Virus record (IMG/VR): IMGVR_UViG_3300024346_010589
Location: 18,064-82,063 of that record
Reading direction: 5' to 3' (one strand)
Source of the DNA: a virus
DNA: 64,000 nt
Under the pieces are notes generated by a model. That model saw only the letters and a program-made list of their open reading frames with translations, did not search any database and was not told the DNA's origin. The translations under genes and the position numbers were made by a program. The number at the start of each line of letters is the position of its first letter. Positions within the stretch are counted from its first letter, which is position 1. Below, in pieces: positions 15,809-23,508 of the stretch.

Positions 15809-16921
15809 TTAGATTAAATCGTTTTTATCTGCCCAGTTTTGGAAAACTAAAGAATTGTATGCAATAATTCTATCACAAATTTCATCAATCTCTTCGTTTT
15901 TTAAAAAAATATGAGAAGGGAATACGGCAATTTGATTTTGCAATATATCTGAATTAGTGTGGGAACCCTTTAGGGATAAGTGTGTGTGTTTATCGTAAGA
16001 ATAAAACATAGGTCTAGTCTCAATATTGTTAGATTTAAAAAAATGACTAGATTTAGCAAATGATTTAGCGCAATGAAACCTAACCCCAATCATCCACATT
16101 GAATGATCGCAGCCATCTTCCGCCGATTGCAGCGATAGGAAGGTTTGATTTTTTAAGTTTTGCGAATAACGATCAAATACCCTTTTCTTTTCGCTATATA
16201 TGTATTCATATTCTTCTAGTTGGCCTAGTAGTAAACCAGCTTGAATGTTGGTCATTCTGTAGTTATAGCCTAATTCGTCATGGATGTATCTGGTTGATGT
16301 TTGGCCTTGACCATGAATCTTGAGGGCAAATTCATAAACATCCTTCTCGTTAGTTAAGAATGCTCCTCCTTCTCCGCTAGTTATATTTTTATTTCCAAAA
16401 AACGAAAGAGACGAGCAAAAACTCTTTGATCCAGAAGGGTTACCTTCATATTTACCAAAAAAACCTTCGCAATTATCTTCAATAATCGGAGAATTGTGAT
16501 TTTTTAATAACTTTGGAACATTTATAATCCCCCCGAGATTATGAACGGCCATGATTGCTGAATTTTTATTTAATTTTATTTTATCAATTGACATATTCCA
16601 TGTGTCAATGTCTAGGTCGATGGCAACAATGTTTTTGTAACCTTCATAGATTAAAGAATTGTATGCTGCGATATAACAAGCGCTTGGAACTAAAACCTCA
16701 TCAATATTTGGGAAAAATTTCTTTAAAGATATAGCGGTAAGGTGAGTAGCTGAGGTTCCACTGTTTACAGGGAGTGCATATTTTACTCCAAGTTTTTCGC
16801 CTAAAAGTCTTGAGCTTTTTTCTGGATAATCACCTAGGGAAGAAATCCAACCGCTATCAATAGCTTCTTTGGCGTACTCTAAGCTTTTCCTGGGTAGATA
16901 GGGCTCGTAGATTTTATGCAT
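15809..16921 (-). CDS. DegT/DnrJ/EryC1/StrS aminotransferase (sugar aminotransferase)
   Basis: PLP-dependent enzymes of this family aminate keto-sugar nucleotides. The chain shows the family order: an N-terminal loop (AIDSGWISSLGDYPE), the cofactor contact NSGTSATHLTAISL, a D-x-D region (IIEDNCEGFFG) and the PLP lysine near residue 179 in SFFGNKNITSGEGGAFL. LGYNYRMTNIQAGL is the conserved C-terminal signature. The closest functional class, given gmd in the same operon, is GDP-perosamine synthase, which uses the GMD product with glutamate as the amino donor. That specificity is an inference from context. The stop and start of this gene and the GNAT gene overlap by eight bases. Confidence 0.9.
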   Translation of the reverse strand: MHKIYEPYLPRKSLEYAKEAIDSGWISSLGDYPEKSSRLLGEKLGVKYALPVNSGTSATHLTAISLKKFFPNIDEVLVPSACYIAAYNSLIYEGYKNIVAIDLDIDTWNMSIDKIKLNKNSAIMAVHNLGGIINVPKLLKNHNSPIIEDNCEGFFGKYEGNPSGSKSFCSSLSFFGNKNITSGEGGAFLTNEKDVYEFALKIHGQGQTSTRYIHDELGYNYRMTNIQAGLLLGQLEEYEYIYSEKKRVFDRYSQNLKNQTFLSLQSAEDGCDHSMWMIGVRFHCAKSFAKSSHFFKSNNIETRPMFYSYDKHTHLSLKGSHTNSDILQNQIAVFPSHIFLKNEEIDEICDRIIAYNSLVFQNWADKNDLI

Positions 16922-17330
16922 AACTTTTCTTCATATAAATAATAATAGAATTAGATTTAATAATTTCAAATCCAAATTTTAAATATAATTTTTGCCCCGC
17001 TATATTAGCTGTGTCAACCGATAGATATATATCCTCAGATGAATCTTCTAGGAGTTCTCTCATTATTTTTTTTCCAAAACCCTTTCCGGTGAAATCTTTA
17101 AGTAATGCAATTCCTAACCATATTTTTTTATCAGATCGGTCTCTGTCTAAATGACCGTAACCTATGGGCTTCGAGTGATCAACCAATAAAATGGTTTTCT
17201 CATGATTTGGTAAGCAAGAATCTAAATCCCTAGACTCAAAGTAACGAAACGTGTTAGAAGAAGCACCCAGTTTGGATATAAAAATTTTTAATAAAGAAGT
17301 GTCCCTGGTGTCTACATGCGTGAAGTTCAT
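16914..17330 (-). CDS. GNAT-family N-acetyltransferase
   Basis: The acetyl-CoA-binding motif is WLGIALLKDFTGKGFGKKIM (the R/Q-x2-G-x-G/A loop, here TGKGFG). It is followed by IYLSVDTANIAGQKLYLKFGF, the typical motif B with the Asn and the catalytic-region Tyr. The 138-residue size is that of a single GNAT domain. It overlaps the sugar aminotransferase gene, so acetylation of the amino sugar produced there, for example to an N-acetylperosamine-type sugar, is the natural hypothesis. Other amines cannot be excluded. Confidence 0.85.
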   Translation of the reverse strand: MNFTHVDTRDTSLLKIFISKLGASSNTFRYFESRDLDSCLPNHEKTILLVDHSKPIGYGHLDRDRSDKKIWLGIALLKDFTGKGFGKKIMRELLEDSSEDIYLSVDTANIAGQKLYLKFGFEIIKSNSIIIYMKKSYA

Positions 17331-17336
17331 AAAAAA

Positions 17337-18305
17337 TCATAGAGAATTTAACGCTTGCCCTATTTTTAATAAAAAAGAAGATTTATTGTCGTAAATTAAT
17401 GTGGGGTTTTTTGCGTTAAAAAATGGATGATCCGACCCAAGGTCCACAAAAGTATGTGTGGTAGTTTTAGCGTAAGAGTTCATAACCACATTACCACCTA
17501 TACCGAAAGCTATACAAAGACTGGAGCGCGATGATAGAAAAGAGTCAATGGCTAAGTTGTTTAAGGTAAACCCAGCACTAGTGAAGTCAACTAGCGATTC
17601 TGCTGGTATTAAACTTCTACAAATCCCGTATATAGAACTAAAGTTACACATATCAGTCCTTTCACCAACGAGGCAAACTTTATAGTTAGAAGAACCTATC
17701 ACGCCAAACAATAAACTATGTAGAAATTGTTTATCCGGGGGGTTTAGGCTTCTGTTCCTGGTGTGGATGCAGATATATTTAGTTTTAGAGAAGTGAGCCA
17801 TCTCTGTGGTTATATTAATCCCTTCGAATAATTCATTTGATAAGTTTTGATGAGGTAGGTCGGGAAAAACTTGTGAGGCTAAAACGTCCTGGGTTCCGGC
17901 AAAACCCTGAAAGTACAATTCATCACCAAAAAAATTACCTCCTATTGGTCCATTGGGGTTTAATGCCAAAGATATAAAGATATTCGCGTCAGATGGAAAT
18001 ATTTTTTTAATAAAAGGGACCAAGACGGAGTTAAGATAATCAGGTATCTGTTGACATCTTTGTTCAAATGGTCGTTTTAAAAAACGTAGATGCAAGAATT
18101 TTTTCCCACCTATGAATAGGGGGGTATCGCCGCCACCGACAAAACTAGCCCAATGCTCGCATTTTTTAAGTGGGTTAGATTTATGTGTTGGCATCACGTA
18201 ATCTCTTAAGATTAATAGATCCCCTATTCCGCATCTAGAAAAAATAGATAAAGTTTCGTGAGCATATGTCTGTAGTGATGCTAGGTCTTGGGTTATGCAA
18301 ATCAT
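17337..18305 (-). CDS. Putative GT-B glycosyltransferase
   Basis: I cannot place this 322-residue protein in a named family. The C-terminal half has the layout of a GT-B donor domain: KTKYICIHTRNRSL (an H-x-R strand as in fucosyltransferase-like enzymes), then YKVCLVGERTDM, and SSLCIAFGIGGNVVMNSY, which resembles the 'DSGxxHLA/NxxG' sugar-nucleotide loop. The N-terminal half has two Trp/Phe-rich stretches and no signal peptide. It lies within the sugar operon, six bases from the GNAT gene. A transferase using one of the locally made sugars is inferred. Confidence 0.55.
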   Translation of the reverse strand: MICITQDLASLQTYAHETLSIFSRCGIGDLLILRDYVMPTHKSNPLKKCEHWASFVGGGDTPLFIGGKKFLHLRFLKRPFEQRCQQIPDYLNSVLVPFIKKIFPSDANIFISLALNPNGPIGGNFFGDELYFQGFAGTQDVLASQVFPDLPHQNLSNELFEGINITTEMAHFSKTKYICIHTRNRSLNPPDKQFLHSLLFGVIGSSNYKVCLVGERTDMCNFSSIYGICRSLIPAESLVDFTSAGFTLNNLAIDSFLSSRSSLCIAFGIGGNVVMNSYAKTTTHTFVDLGSDHPFFNAKNPTLIYDNKSSFLLKIGQALNSL

Positions 18306-18318
18306 ATCAAGTTAAGAG

Positions 18319-19446
18319 CTAGAAAAAGGAACTCAAGTATTTGTGTTTTATATTAGAGATTTTATAATTATTATATAAAGATGATTGGTAAGAAGATAAT
18401 TGTTTAAGCTTAACCCTACTCTTTGTTAAAAGATTCTGTAATTTTATTGATGCAGATTGATGGTCGAAGTATAGATGAGGGTGGTTTTTAAATTCAAATA
18501 TAAACTCCGAATTAAAACCAATATGGTCGGTTATTCTTGTTGTTGAGCAATGAAGTATTGGTATACCTATGCAGGAAGCTTCGATTTGAGAATATTGTAT
18601 TACTAAACCATTAGACACCCCTAGTAGTATTGGATGAAAATTGAACATTAGTTTACATCTTTGCATAAATGAAAACACCTCGTTAATATGACCACATTCA
18701 TGTACAGATAGATTCTCTGGAACCATGCCGTTTGGAATATTTGAGTTATCTTTTCCAACCAGAACAAACTCAATATCAGGATTGGCTTTGCATAAGGATA
18801 ACAACCAGTCCCTGCAGCTTGCTAACACTTTTATGCACGTTTGTTGTCTTGAGAAAACTCTACTACACACTATTAAAACCTTGTTGTTTGATTCATCACT
18901 ACAAGCCCAAGAGTTTTCTAGTTCGCACATATCTTTAATTGGTATATTAAGTTGAGCGAACTTATTCGTTGGTAGGTTTTTAGTGGCGATTGGAAGTAAG
19001 TGTTTGTGGCAAAAAATATACCTAGAGCTATTAGAGTTGATAAATTTAGTATTGAATTGAGCTAATCCTTCGTACCCCGTTTCTGAGGGTAAGACCCCGT
19101 CCCCCCATATTAGGAAGTATTTAGGGCAATTAAGGTCCATTAGTCTTAAGTTTAGCTTTTCTGGTACAAAAAAATAAGAAATTATAAAATCAAAGTTCAT
19201 TGAAGCAATAATATTGCATATTGCGTCAGCGCCTTCTTTAGACATGTTTTTATTGAATAAATTATATCTATTAGTTAATTCTTCGTTTAAGATGGTGGAG
19301 TGTTCTCTGTAGGTTGATTCGTAATTTTTTTCTTCATCGCTGATGAAAGGTGGAGCAAAAGTATCCACCCCGATGCTCTTAAATAAAGCACAGAAGTTAA
19401 CCATTGCTTGTTGGTGGCCAAGTAGTATTAACGCCCTCTTTTTCAT
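18319..19446 (-). CDS. GT-B glycosyltransferase-like protein
   Basis: The 375-residue protein starts with a Rossmann-like strand (ALILLGHQQAMVNFCALFKS). Its second half reads KVLIVCSRVFSRQQ, then IEFVLVGKDNSNIP, LSVHECGHINEVFSFMQRCK and SQIEASCIGIPILHCS, the standard succession of GT4/GT1 donor-domain elements ending with the E-x-G-like helix that binds the sugar diphosphate. It has no signal or membrane segment, so it acts in the cytoplasm or at the membrane face. The acceptor and donor are unknown. It is part of the minus-strand sugar operon. Confidence 0.65.
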   Translation of the reverse strand: MKKRALILLGHQQAMVNFCALFKSIGVDTFAPPFISDEEKNYESTYREHSTILNEELTNRYNLFNKNMSKEGADAICNIIASMNFDFIISYFFVPEKLNLRLMDLNCPKYFLIWGDGVLPSETGYEGLAQFNTKFINSNSSRYIFCHKHLLPIATKNLPTNKFAQLNIPIKDMCELENSWACSDESNNKVLIVCSRVFSRQQTCIKVLASCRDWLLSLCKANPDIEFVLVGKDNSNIPNGMVPENLSVHECGHINEVFSFMQRCKLMFNFHPILLGVSNGLVIQYSQIEASCIGIPILHCSTTRITDHIGFNSEFIFEFKNHPHLYFDHQSASIKLQNLLTKSRVKLKQLSSYQSSLYNNYKISNIKHKYLSSFF

Positions 19447-19450
19447 TGTA

Positions 19451-20329
19451 TTATTTAAGTGGGTATCTGCTTAGCGCTAAATCTAGATTGTCGGCTTTAT
19501 ATATTATTGTTTTATTCTTATGGTGGGTAAAATCTTTTGTAGACCAATGTTCCCCTTTAACTAACTCTATCCTTGGTATATTTGAGTCGCAATAATCGCT
19601 TGAAGTTAAGCAAGTTATTCCAGAAGAGCAGCTAATGAATAAATCCACAGAATTGTACATCTCGGCATTAGACATGAATGAGCCGGAATAATGAAATAAA
19701 TTTAAACCAAGCTCCAGGTCGACAGTATCCAAGTATTTGGGTTTATTTTTACCTGAAAAAATAATATTAAAACCAGTTCCTTTGTAGAATTTCAAGATCA
19801 TTAAGATGCAATCTAGATTCATGAAGCTTTGCTGAGAAAGGAATTCATACTCAAGCATAATTATCGGCCTATTTGGTAATTTATCTAGAAAAGATTTTGC
19901 TTCACTCTTCTCTCTAGTGGATAACTCTACATGTGGTATAAAATCGCAATTCCAATCCTTTATCCCGCTAGATTTATCCTTAATAATCCTAAGCAGTCGA
20001 TCCTTGGGCGTTCCATCATATTCCGACCACATGTATGGAGCTGGAAAAATTATTTGACTAAAATCCTCAATATTCAATACGCCACTGTTGATTTGACCCT
20101 TAAAGAGTCGAGATAAAGGAAATGGTGGGTAGTCATTTAGGCCTTCGTTTAAAGTAAGCACCGAATCAATCTTTGAGTTGTTTTCAATAATATGCCTGTA
20201 TTTTCCTTTAGTTAAGAAGGACACATGGTTGTCTTTTGATGCTTTTTTGTAGTGTGTAGCAATCGGCGTCGTGTTGAGGATGTCACCCATTCCGCCAAAA
20301 TTCACAATTAATATTTTTTCACTTGACAT
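19451..20329 (-). CDS. GT9 (heptosyltransferase-like) glycosyltransferase
   Basis: ILIVNFGGMGDILNTTPIATHY is the classic GT9 start (GxGDxLxxTP), and DLFISCSSGITCLTSSDYC holds the position of the donor-binding 'DSGxxHLA' loop, with SCSSG instead. At 292 residues it is slightly short for a heptosyltransferase. It is the first gene of the minus-strand sugar operon and its ATG lies inside the -35 box of a plus-strand promoter. GT9 enzymes usually add heptose or related sugars to lipopolysaccharide core, so the target may be host LPS or a virion glycan. Confidence 0.75.
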   Translation of the reverse strand: MSSEKILIVNFGGMGDILNTTPIATHYKKASKDNHVSFLTKGKYRHIIENNSKIDSVLTLNEGLNDYPPFPLSRLFKGQINSGVLNIEDFSQIIFPAPYMWSEYDGTPKDRLLRIIKDKSSGIKDWNCDFIPHVELSTREKSEAKSFLDKLPNRPIIMLEYEFLSQQSFMNLDCILMILKFYKGTGFNIIFSGKNKPKYLDTVDLELGLNLFHYSGSFMSNAEMYNSVDLFISCSSGITCLTSSDYCDSNIPRIELVKGEHWSTKDFTHHKNKTIIYKADNLDLALSRYPLK

Positions 20330-20350
20330 TTTCTTAATTTATGTTATAAT
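20323..20350 (+). promoter_or_regulatory. Plus-strand sigma70 promoter with 16-base spacer
   Basis: TTGACA, 16 bases and a perfect TATAAT preceded by TGT (extended -10) read rightwards from inside the start codon of the divergent GT9 gene. Transcription would start near 20357, within an inverted repeat, about 180 bases before the sigma-factor gene. Confidence 0.7.
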
Positions 20351-20376
20351 GCTTCAAAAGCTTTAGCTATTGAAGC
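20351..20376 (+). promoter_or_regulatory. Operator-like inverted repeat at the promoter start site
   Basis: GCTTCA and TGAAGC are exact reverse complements 14 bases apart. Inside them AGC pairs with GCT around TTTA after a symmetric 2x2 gap. The repeat begins directly after the -10 box and covers the predicted start site, a usual place for a repressor operator. Confidence 0.5.
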
Positions 20377-20427
20377 TATTCTCATGTTAATCTTATTTGT
20401 CTCACGTTAGTCTAATCAATTAGTAAT

Positions 20428-20458
20428 TCTTACGGAGACCTCATATCTTACGAAGACC
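20428..20458 (+). repeat. Tandem 13-base repeat, period 18
   Basis: TCTTACGGAGACC and TCTTACGAAGACC (12 of 13 identical) lie 18 bases apart in the non-coding gap, followed by a (GC)4G run and seven Ts. A paired protein-binding site is possible. Confidence 0.6.
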
Positions 20459-20489
20459 AAGCGCGCGCGATTTTTTTCTTTATTTTTGC

Positions 20490-20518
20490 TTGACATTACT
20501 ATGATTATATGTTAGTCT
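20490..20518 (+). promoter_or_regulatory. Promoter of the sigma-factor/SSB operon
   Basis: TTGACA, 17 bases and TAGTCT with TGT before the -10 lie 22 bases before the sigma-factor ATG. GTTAGTCTA occurs a second time at 20406-20414. The -10 is poor, but the extended TG and perfect -35 compensate. Confidence 0.55.
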
Positions 20519-20539
20519 ATCATTTATTCTAAATAAAAA

Positions 20540-21136
20540 ATGGAAATAAACTCCTTATCCGATAATGAGCTGGTCTGCAATTTGCAGGTTGGTGTAGAGC
20601 CCGAGCAAAGCTTGGGTGAATTGGTTCAACGTCATAGTGGTATATTCATAACAATGGTGAATAATTACTCCCCCACTAGTACTTCCGGGATAGTGTCTGA
20701 TAGAGTTGACCTACTAAAGGATAGGAATTACTACATATATAAAGCGGCGCTAAAATATGATGATTCCAGAAATACTAAATTTTCAACCCATCTGGGTAAT
20801 GAGACGAGGTGGTTGTGCTTAAACCTATATAATAAAAATAAGAACTCGAAAGAAGTTCACATGGATTATGCCGACATTGGTAAAAGGTCAGAGACTCAAC
20901 CTGAGGATAAAAAAGTAGACCTAGAGGTTTTAAGTAAGATCATGAATTTAATAAATAAAGATCCTGACACTAGGGTTTCAAAAATATTCAGAATGAGATA
21001 CATAGAAGGGCAGAGAAACAACGTAATGCCGTGGAATAAAATATGCAAGCCGCTAAAGCTTAGCATACAAGGATGTATAAATATCCACGACAAAGCAATC
21101 ACTAAAATAAAAAGAGAACTAAAGAACGAATTATGA
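20540..21136 (+). CDS. Phage sigma factor (sigma70-family, regions 2 and 4)
   Basis: The 198-residue protein contains YKAALKYDDSRNTKFSTHLG and a following TRWLCLNLYNKNK. These match sigma region 2.2-2.4, where core RNA polymerase and the -10 element are bound ('A..xFDPxRGxKFSTYA..WIR'). The C-terminal 60 residues, with IFRMRYIEGQR and a final helix-turn-helix-like IQGCINIHDKAITKIK, fit region 4. Regions 1 and 3 are absent, so the size is that of ECF or T4 gp55-like factors. It would redirect host polymerase, probably to the late tail genes, which lack sigma70-like promoters here. The gene overlaps ssb as ATGA. Confidence 0.8.
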   Translation: MEINSLSDNELVCNLQVGVEPEQSLGELVQRHSGIFITMVNNYSPTSTSGIVSDRVDLLKDRNYYIYKAALKYDDSRNTKFSTHLGNETRWLCLNLYNKNKNSKEVHMDYADIGKRSETQPEDKKVDLEVLSKIMNLINKDPDTRVSKIFRMRYIEGQRNNVMPWNKICKPLKLSIQGCINIHDKAITKIKRELKNEL

Positions 21137-21522
21137 TAAATAAATTTATAGGAATAGGTCACCTAACAAAAGACCCAGAGACTAAATCATTCGAGAGTAG
21201 CAACACTAAGTGCTCATTTTCACTAGCAATAAACAGCTCCAAAGACGAAGTGCTATTTATGGACACCGAATGCTGGAATAAAACTGCAGATAACTGCAAG
21301 AAGTTTTTATCAAAAGGGTCTTGTGTTTACGTTGAGGGCAAAATCAAAGTCAGCAAATGGGAAGATAAGAATGGAAATTCAAGACAGAAGTTCTACCTTG
21401 GTGCTGACCTAGTAAGATTCCTACCTAGCGGAAAGAAAGAGTCAAACACTGTTGCTGTTGAAAATCCACAACCCAGCCCTACTATACAATCAATAGTAGA
21501 AGAAGAAGAAATGCCATTTTAA
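21133..21522 (+). CDS. ssb: Single-stranded DNA-binding protein
   Basis: An OB-fold SSB of 129 residues. FIGIGHLTKDPETKSF opens like bacterial SSBs ('GRLTxDPExR'), with FSLAINSS, DTECWNKTADNCKKFL, GSCVYVEGKIKVSKWED and SRQKFYLGADLVRFL following. The tail is short and ends EEEEMPF, the acidic tip (DDDIPF type) that recruits replication partners. It is translated from an ATGA overlap with the sigma-factor gene. Confidence 0.93.
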   Translation: MINKFIGIGHLTKDPETKSFESSNTKCSFSLAINSSKDEVLFMDTECWNKTADNCKKFLSKGSCVYVEGKIKVSKWEDKNGNSRQKFYLGADLVRFLPSGKKESNTVAVENPQPSPTIQSIVEEEEMPF

Positions 21523-21525
21523 ATT

Positions 21526-22611
21526 ATGAACAAAATAAACTTCAGCGGACCAATCAATTCCTTGAGTTTCGGCAACGTTACTTATAATATGCTAAAATCC
21601 CTGCACAGTAAAAGTGTAGATATATCATTCTTCCCTATGGGTAGCTCTCTAGATTTTAGCGCTTACGATAAAGTTGACAGTGACTTCAAGTCTTGGATAG
21701 ATAGTTCCTACAATAATAGATTCTCAAATCTATCAAAAGATTCTGTATCTCTAAAAATGTGGCATATAAATGGCGCCGAGTCAAGAGTTGGATCAACTCA
21801 ATATTTATATACTTTCTATGAGACGGATGAACCTACAGATACTGAAACCAACATCTGCAAGATACAGGATAAATGCATCTTTAGTAGTTCTCATGCTAGA
21901 GATTGTTTCGATAAATCTGGAGTAGAGAATACTGAATATATCCCAATCGGATTTGACACAGACTTCTTTGAAACTAATAAGACATATTTAGAAGGAAGGA
22001 TTAATTTTGGCATCGTAGGCAAGTTCGAAAAAAGAAAACACACCGAAAGGATAATCAAACTTTGGGCAGATAGATATGGCAATAATAATGATTATCAGTT
22101 AACATGCTGCATTAATAATCCATTCTTTAAGCCCGAGCAAATGGGTCAAGTTTTAACTAAAGCTACCAATGGAAAAAGATTTAGTAATATAAACTTTTTA
22201 CCTCATCTGAAGACCAACTCAGAAATGAATGAGCTCTACAACTCTATTGACATTAACCTAAGTGGTTTAAGCGGAGCGGAAGGATGGAACCTGCCTGCAT
22301 TTAATTCTACCTGCCTAGGAAAATGGAGCGTTGTATTGAATGCCACATCTCACAAAGATTGGGCCACAAAAGATAACTCAATATTAGTTGAACCAGAGGG
22401 TAAAGAAGAAATTTATGACGGAGCTTTCTTCCAAAAAGGTCAACCATTCAACCAAGGCAACCTAAATACATTCTCAGACCAATCGTTCTACAAAGCGCTA
22501 GATAAAGCTATAGATAAATATGGAGAAAGAAACGAAAAAGGTGTTGAAATAAAAGAAGTATTTACTTATGATAATACAGTTGAAAAAATCTTAAACTTAA
22601 TAAACAAATGA
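21526..22611 (+). CDS. GT4-like glycosyltransferase
   Basis: The 361-residue protein starts with INFSGPINSLSFGNVTYNML, the open-loop start of GT4 enzymes. The donor domain is INFGIVGKFEKRKHTERII (the 'GR..xKG' region), FSNINFLPHLKTNSEMNELY and IDINLSGLSGAEGWNLPAFN, whose AEGWNLPxxE-like motif holds the sugar-nucleotide phosphate. It is cytoplasmic by appearance. A glycosyltransferase directly between ssb and small early genes, in the same direction, shows that glycosylation genes are not confined to the minus-strand cassettes. Confidence 0.8.
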   Translation: MNKINFSGPINSLSFGNVTYNMLKSLHSKSVDISFFPMGSSLDFSAYDKVDSDFKSWIDSSYNNRFSNLSKDSVSLKMWHINGAESRVGSTQYLYTFYETDEPTDTETNICKIQDKCIFSSSHARDCFDKSGVENTEYIPIGFDTDFFETNKTYLEGRINFGIVGKFEKRKHTERIIKLWADRYGNNNDYQLTCCINNPFFKPEQMGQVLTKATNGKRFSNINFLPHLKTNSEMNELYNSIDINLSGLSGAEGWNLPAFNSTCLGKWSVVLNATSHKDWATKDNSILVEPEGKEEIYDGAFFQKGQPFNQGNLNTFSDQSFYKALDKAIDKYGERNEKGVEIKEVFTYDNTVEKILNLINK

Positions 22612-22796
22612 ACATCAAAAAACAAGATGGTGGAGTCCTTCTTTGCTGCGGTAAAGGAAGATGCCCAGTGCTTAAAAAATCTAAAGAAAAAACAGATCAC
22701 TACACCCTCACCGATGATTTCGGCGGGGAAGTATCCTTGACTCAAGAGCAACTTCTAGTTATTAAAGAAGCGCTAGAGTCGCTAAATGGCAATTGA
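22608..22796 (+). CDS. Small Cys-rich protein, unknown
   Basis: The 62-residue protein contains GVLLCCGKGRCPVLKK and DHYTLTDDFGGEVSLTQEQL. I recall similar tiny proteins with a CC...C motif and a following beta hairpin from marine phages, but know of no function. Three Cys in seven residues might bind a metal, although a fourth ligand is not obvious. It overlaps the GT4 gene (ATGA) and the next membrane-protein gene (11 bases). Confidence 0.6.
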   Translation: MNIKKQDGGVLLCCGKGRCPVLKKSKEKTDHYTLTDDFGGEVSLTQEQLLVIKEALESLNGN

Positions 22797-23082
22797 ATTA
22801 ATCTCCTGTGTCGGCTTAATGTGGATCCTCAGGTATGGGTCCATATTAAGTCGTCCGAGGAATTTTATTTTTAAATATTCTAATTTATTAAAGGAATTAT
22901 TTAATTGTAGTTTATGTTTAGGTTTTTGGTGTGGTTTATTGATTGGTTTATTAATGTATTATTTTAAAGAAAGTAATATTTTATATTTGTTATTTCCTTT
23001 ATGTTCTAGTGCTTGTTGTTGGTTATTTGATTCTCTATTGGATTTAATACAATTAAGCTGTAATAAGTTAGATAAAAAATAG
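22786..23082 (+). CDS. Small membrane protein, DUF1360-like
   Basis: This 98-residue protein has three hydrophobic stretches (ELISCVGLMWILRYG, FWCGLLIGLLMYYF, ILYLLFPLCSSACCWLF). Its motif CSLCLGFWCG matches the C-x2-C-x-G-F-W-x-G signature I associate with DUF1360-type membrane proteins found in many phages and bacteria. The function of the family is unknown to me. The coding sequence from about 22860 is markedly T-rich, using TTA, TTT and ATT almost throughout. The stop codon abuts the -35 box of the next promoter. Confidence 0.65.
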   Translation: MAIELISCVGLMWILRYGSILSRPRNFIFKYSNLLKELFNCSLCLGFWCGLLIGLLMYYFKESNILYLLFPLCSSACCWLFDSLLDLIQLSCNKLDKK

Positions 23083-23111
23083 TTGACAATATAGTAGATA
23101 TCTGGTATAAT
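23083..23111 (+). promoter_or_regulatory. Perfect consensus sigma70 promoter
   Basis: TTGACA, exactly 17 bases, TATAAT, with TGG before the -10 (extended -10). The -10 ends eight bases before the ATG at 23120, so the expected start site (near 23118) lies at or just before the first codon and the mRNA should be nearly leaderless. Confidence 0.85.
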
Positions 23112-23119
23112 CTAACACT

Positions 23120-23506
23120 ATGCCAATGTATATCTTTCAAAACCCTGAGACCGAAGAGGAAACAGAAGTGTTCTTCCACATGAATGATGAGAAGAAGTAT
23201 GTAGATGAGAAAGGATTAGAATGGAAAAGAATCTTTACGTCATCCCAATTAAACACAGAAGGTTCTATTGACCCCTGGGATAATGCTAGCTTTGTAAACT
23301 CTACTGCAAACATGAAGGGTAGTATTGGTGACATGATGGATAAGAGCGCCGAACTTTCATCTATGCGCGCCGAAAAGAATGATGGCGTAGATCCACTAAA
23401 GAAAAAATACTTTGAAAACTACTCTAAGGAAAGAGGAGGAACAAAACATCATATGGAAAAAACTAAAACATATGAAAGTAAAAACGTTAAAATAGACTTC
23501 GATTAA
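23120..23506 (+). CDS. FmdB-like small phage protein without zinc ligands
   Basis: The 128-residue protein starts MPMYIFQNPETEEETEVFF with a following MNDEKKYVDEKGLEWKRIF, the outline of the FmdB zinc-ribbon family ('MPxYxYxC..C...'), but the metal-binding cysteines are absent. The middle (GDMMDKSAELSSMRAEK) and the end (DPLKKKYFENYSKERGG) are charged helices that I recall from a conserved hypothetical protein of T4-like and jumbo phages. It lies directly behind a perfect promoter and may be one of the earliest and most strongly made proteins. The function is unknown. Confidence 0.65.
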   Translation: MPMYIFQNPETEEETEVFFHMNDEKKYVDEKGLEWKRIFTSSQLNTEGSIDPWDNASFVNSTANMKGSIGDMMDKSAELSSMRAEKNDGVDPLKKKYFENYSKERGGTKHHMEKTKTYESKNVKIDFD

Positions 23507-23508
23507 TT

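Noticed and set aside
11732-20329. A bacterial polysaccharide island and not phage DNA
   Set aside because: The genes are continuous with nrd, SSB, sigma-factor and tail genes, use the same overlapping style and show no mobile-element borders.
20461-20478. GCGCGCGCGA followed by seven Ts as an intrinsic terminator
   Set aside because: The GC run can only fold on itself without a loop, so no terminator stem is evident. I left it as part of the control region.
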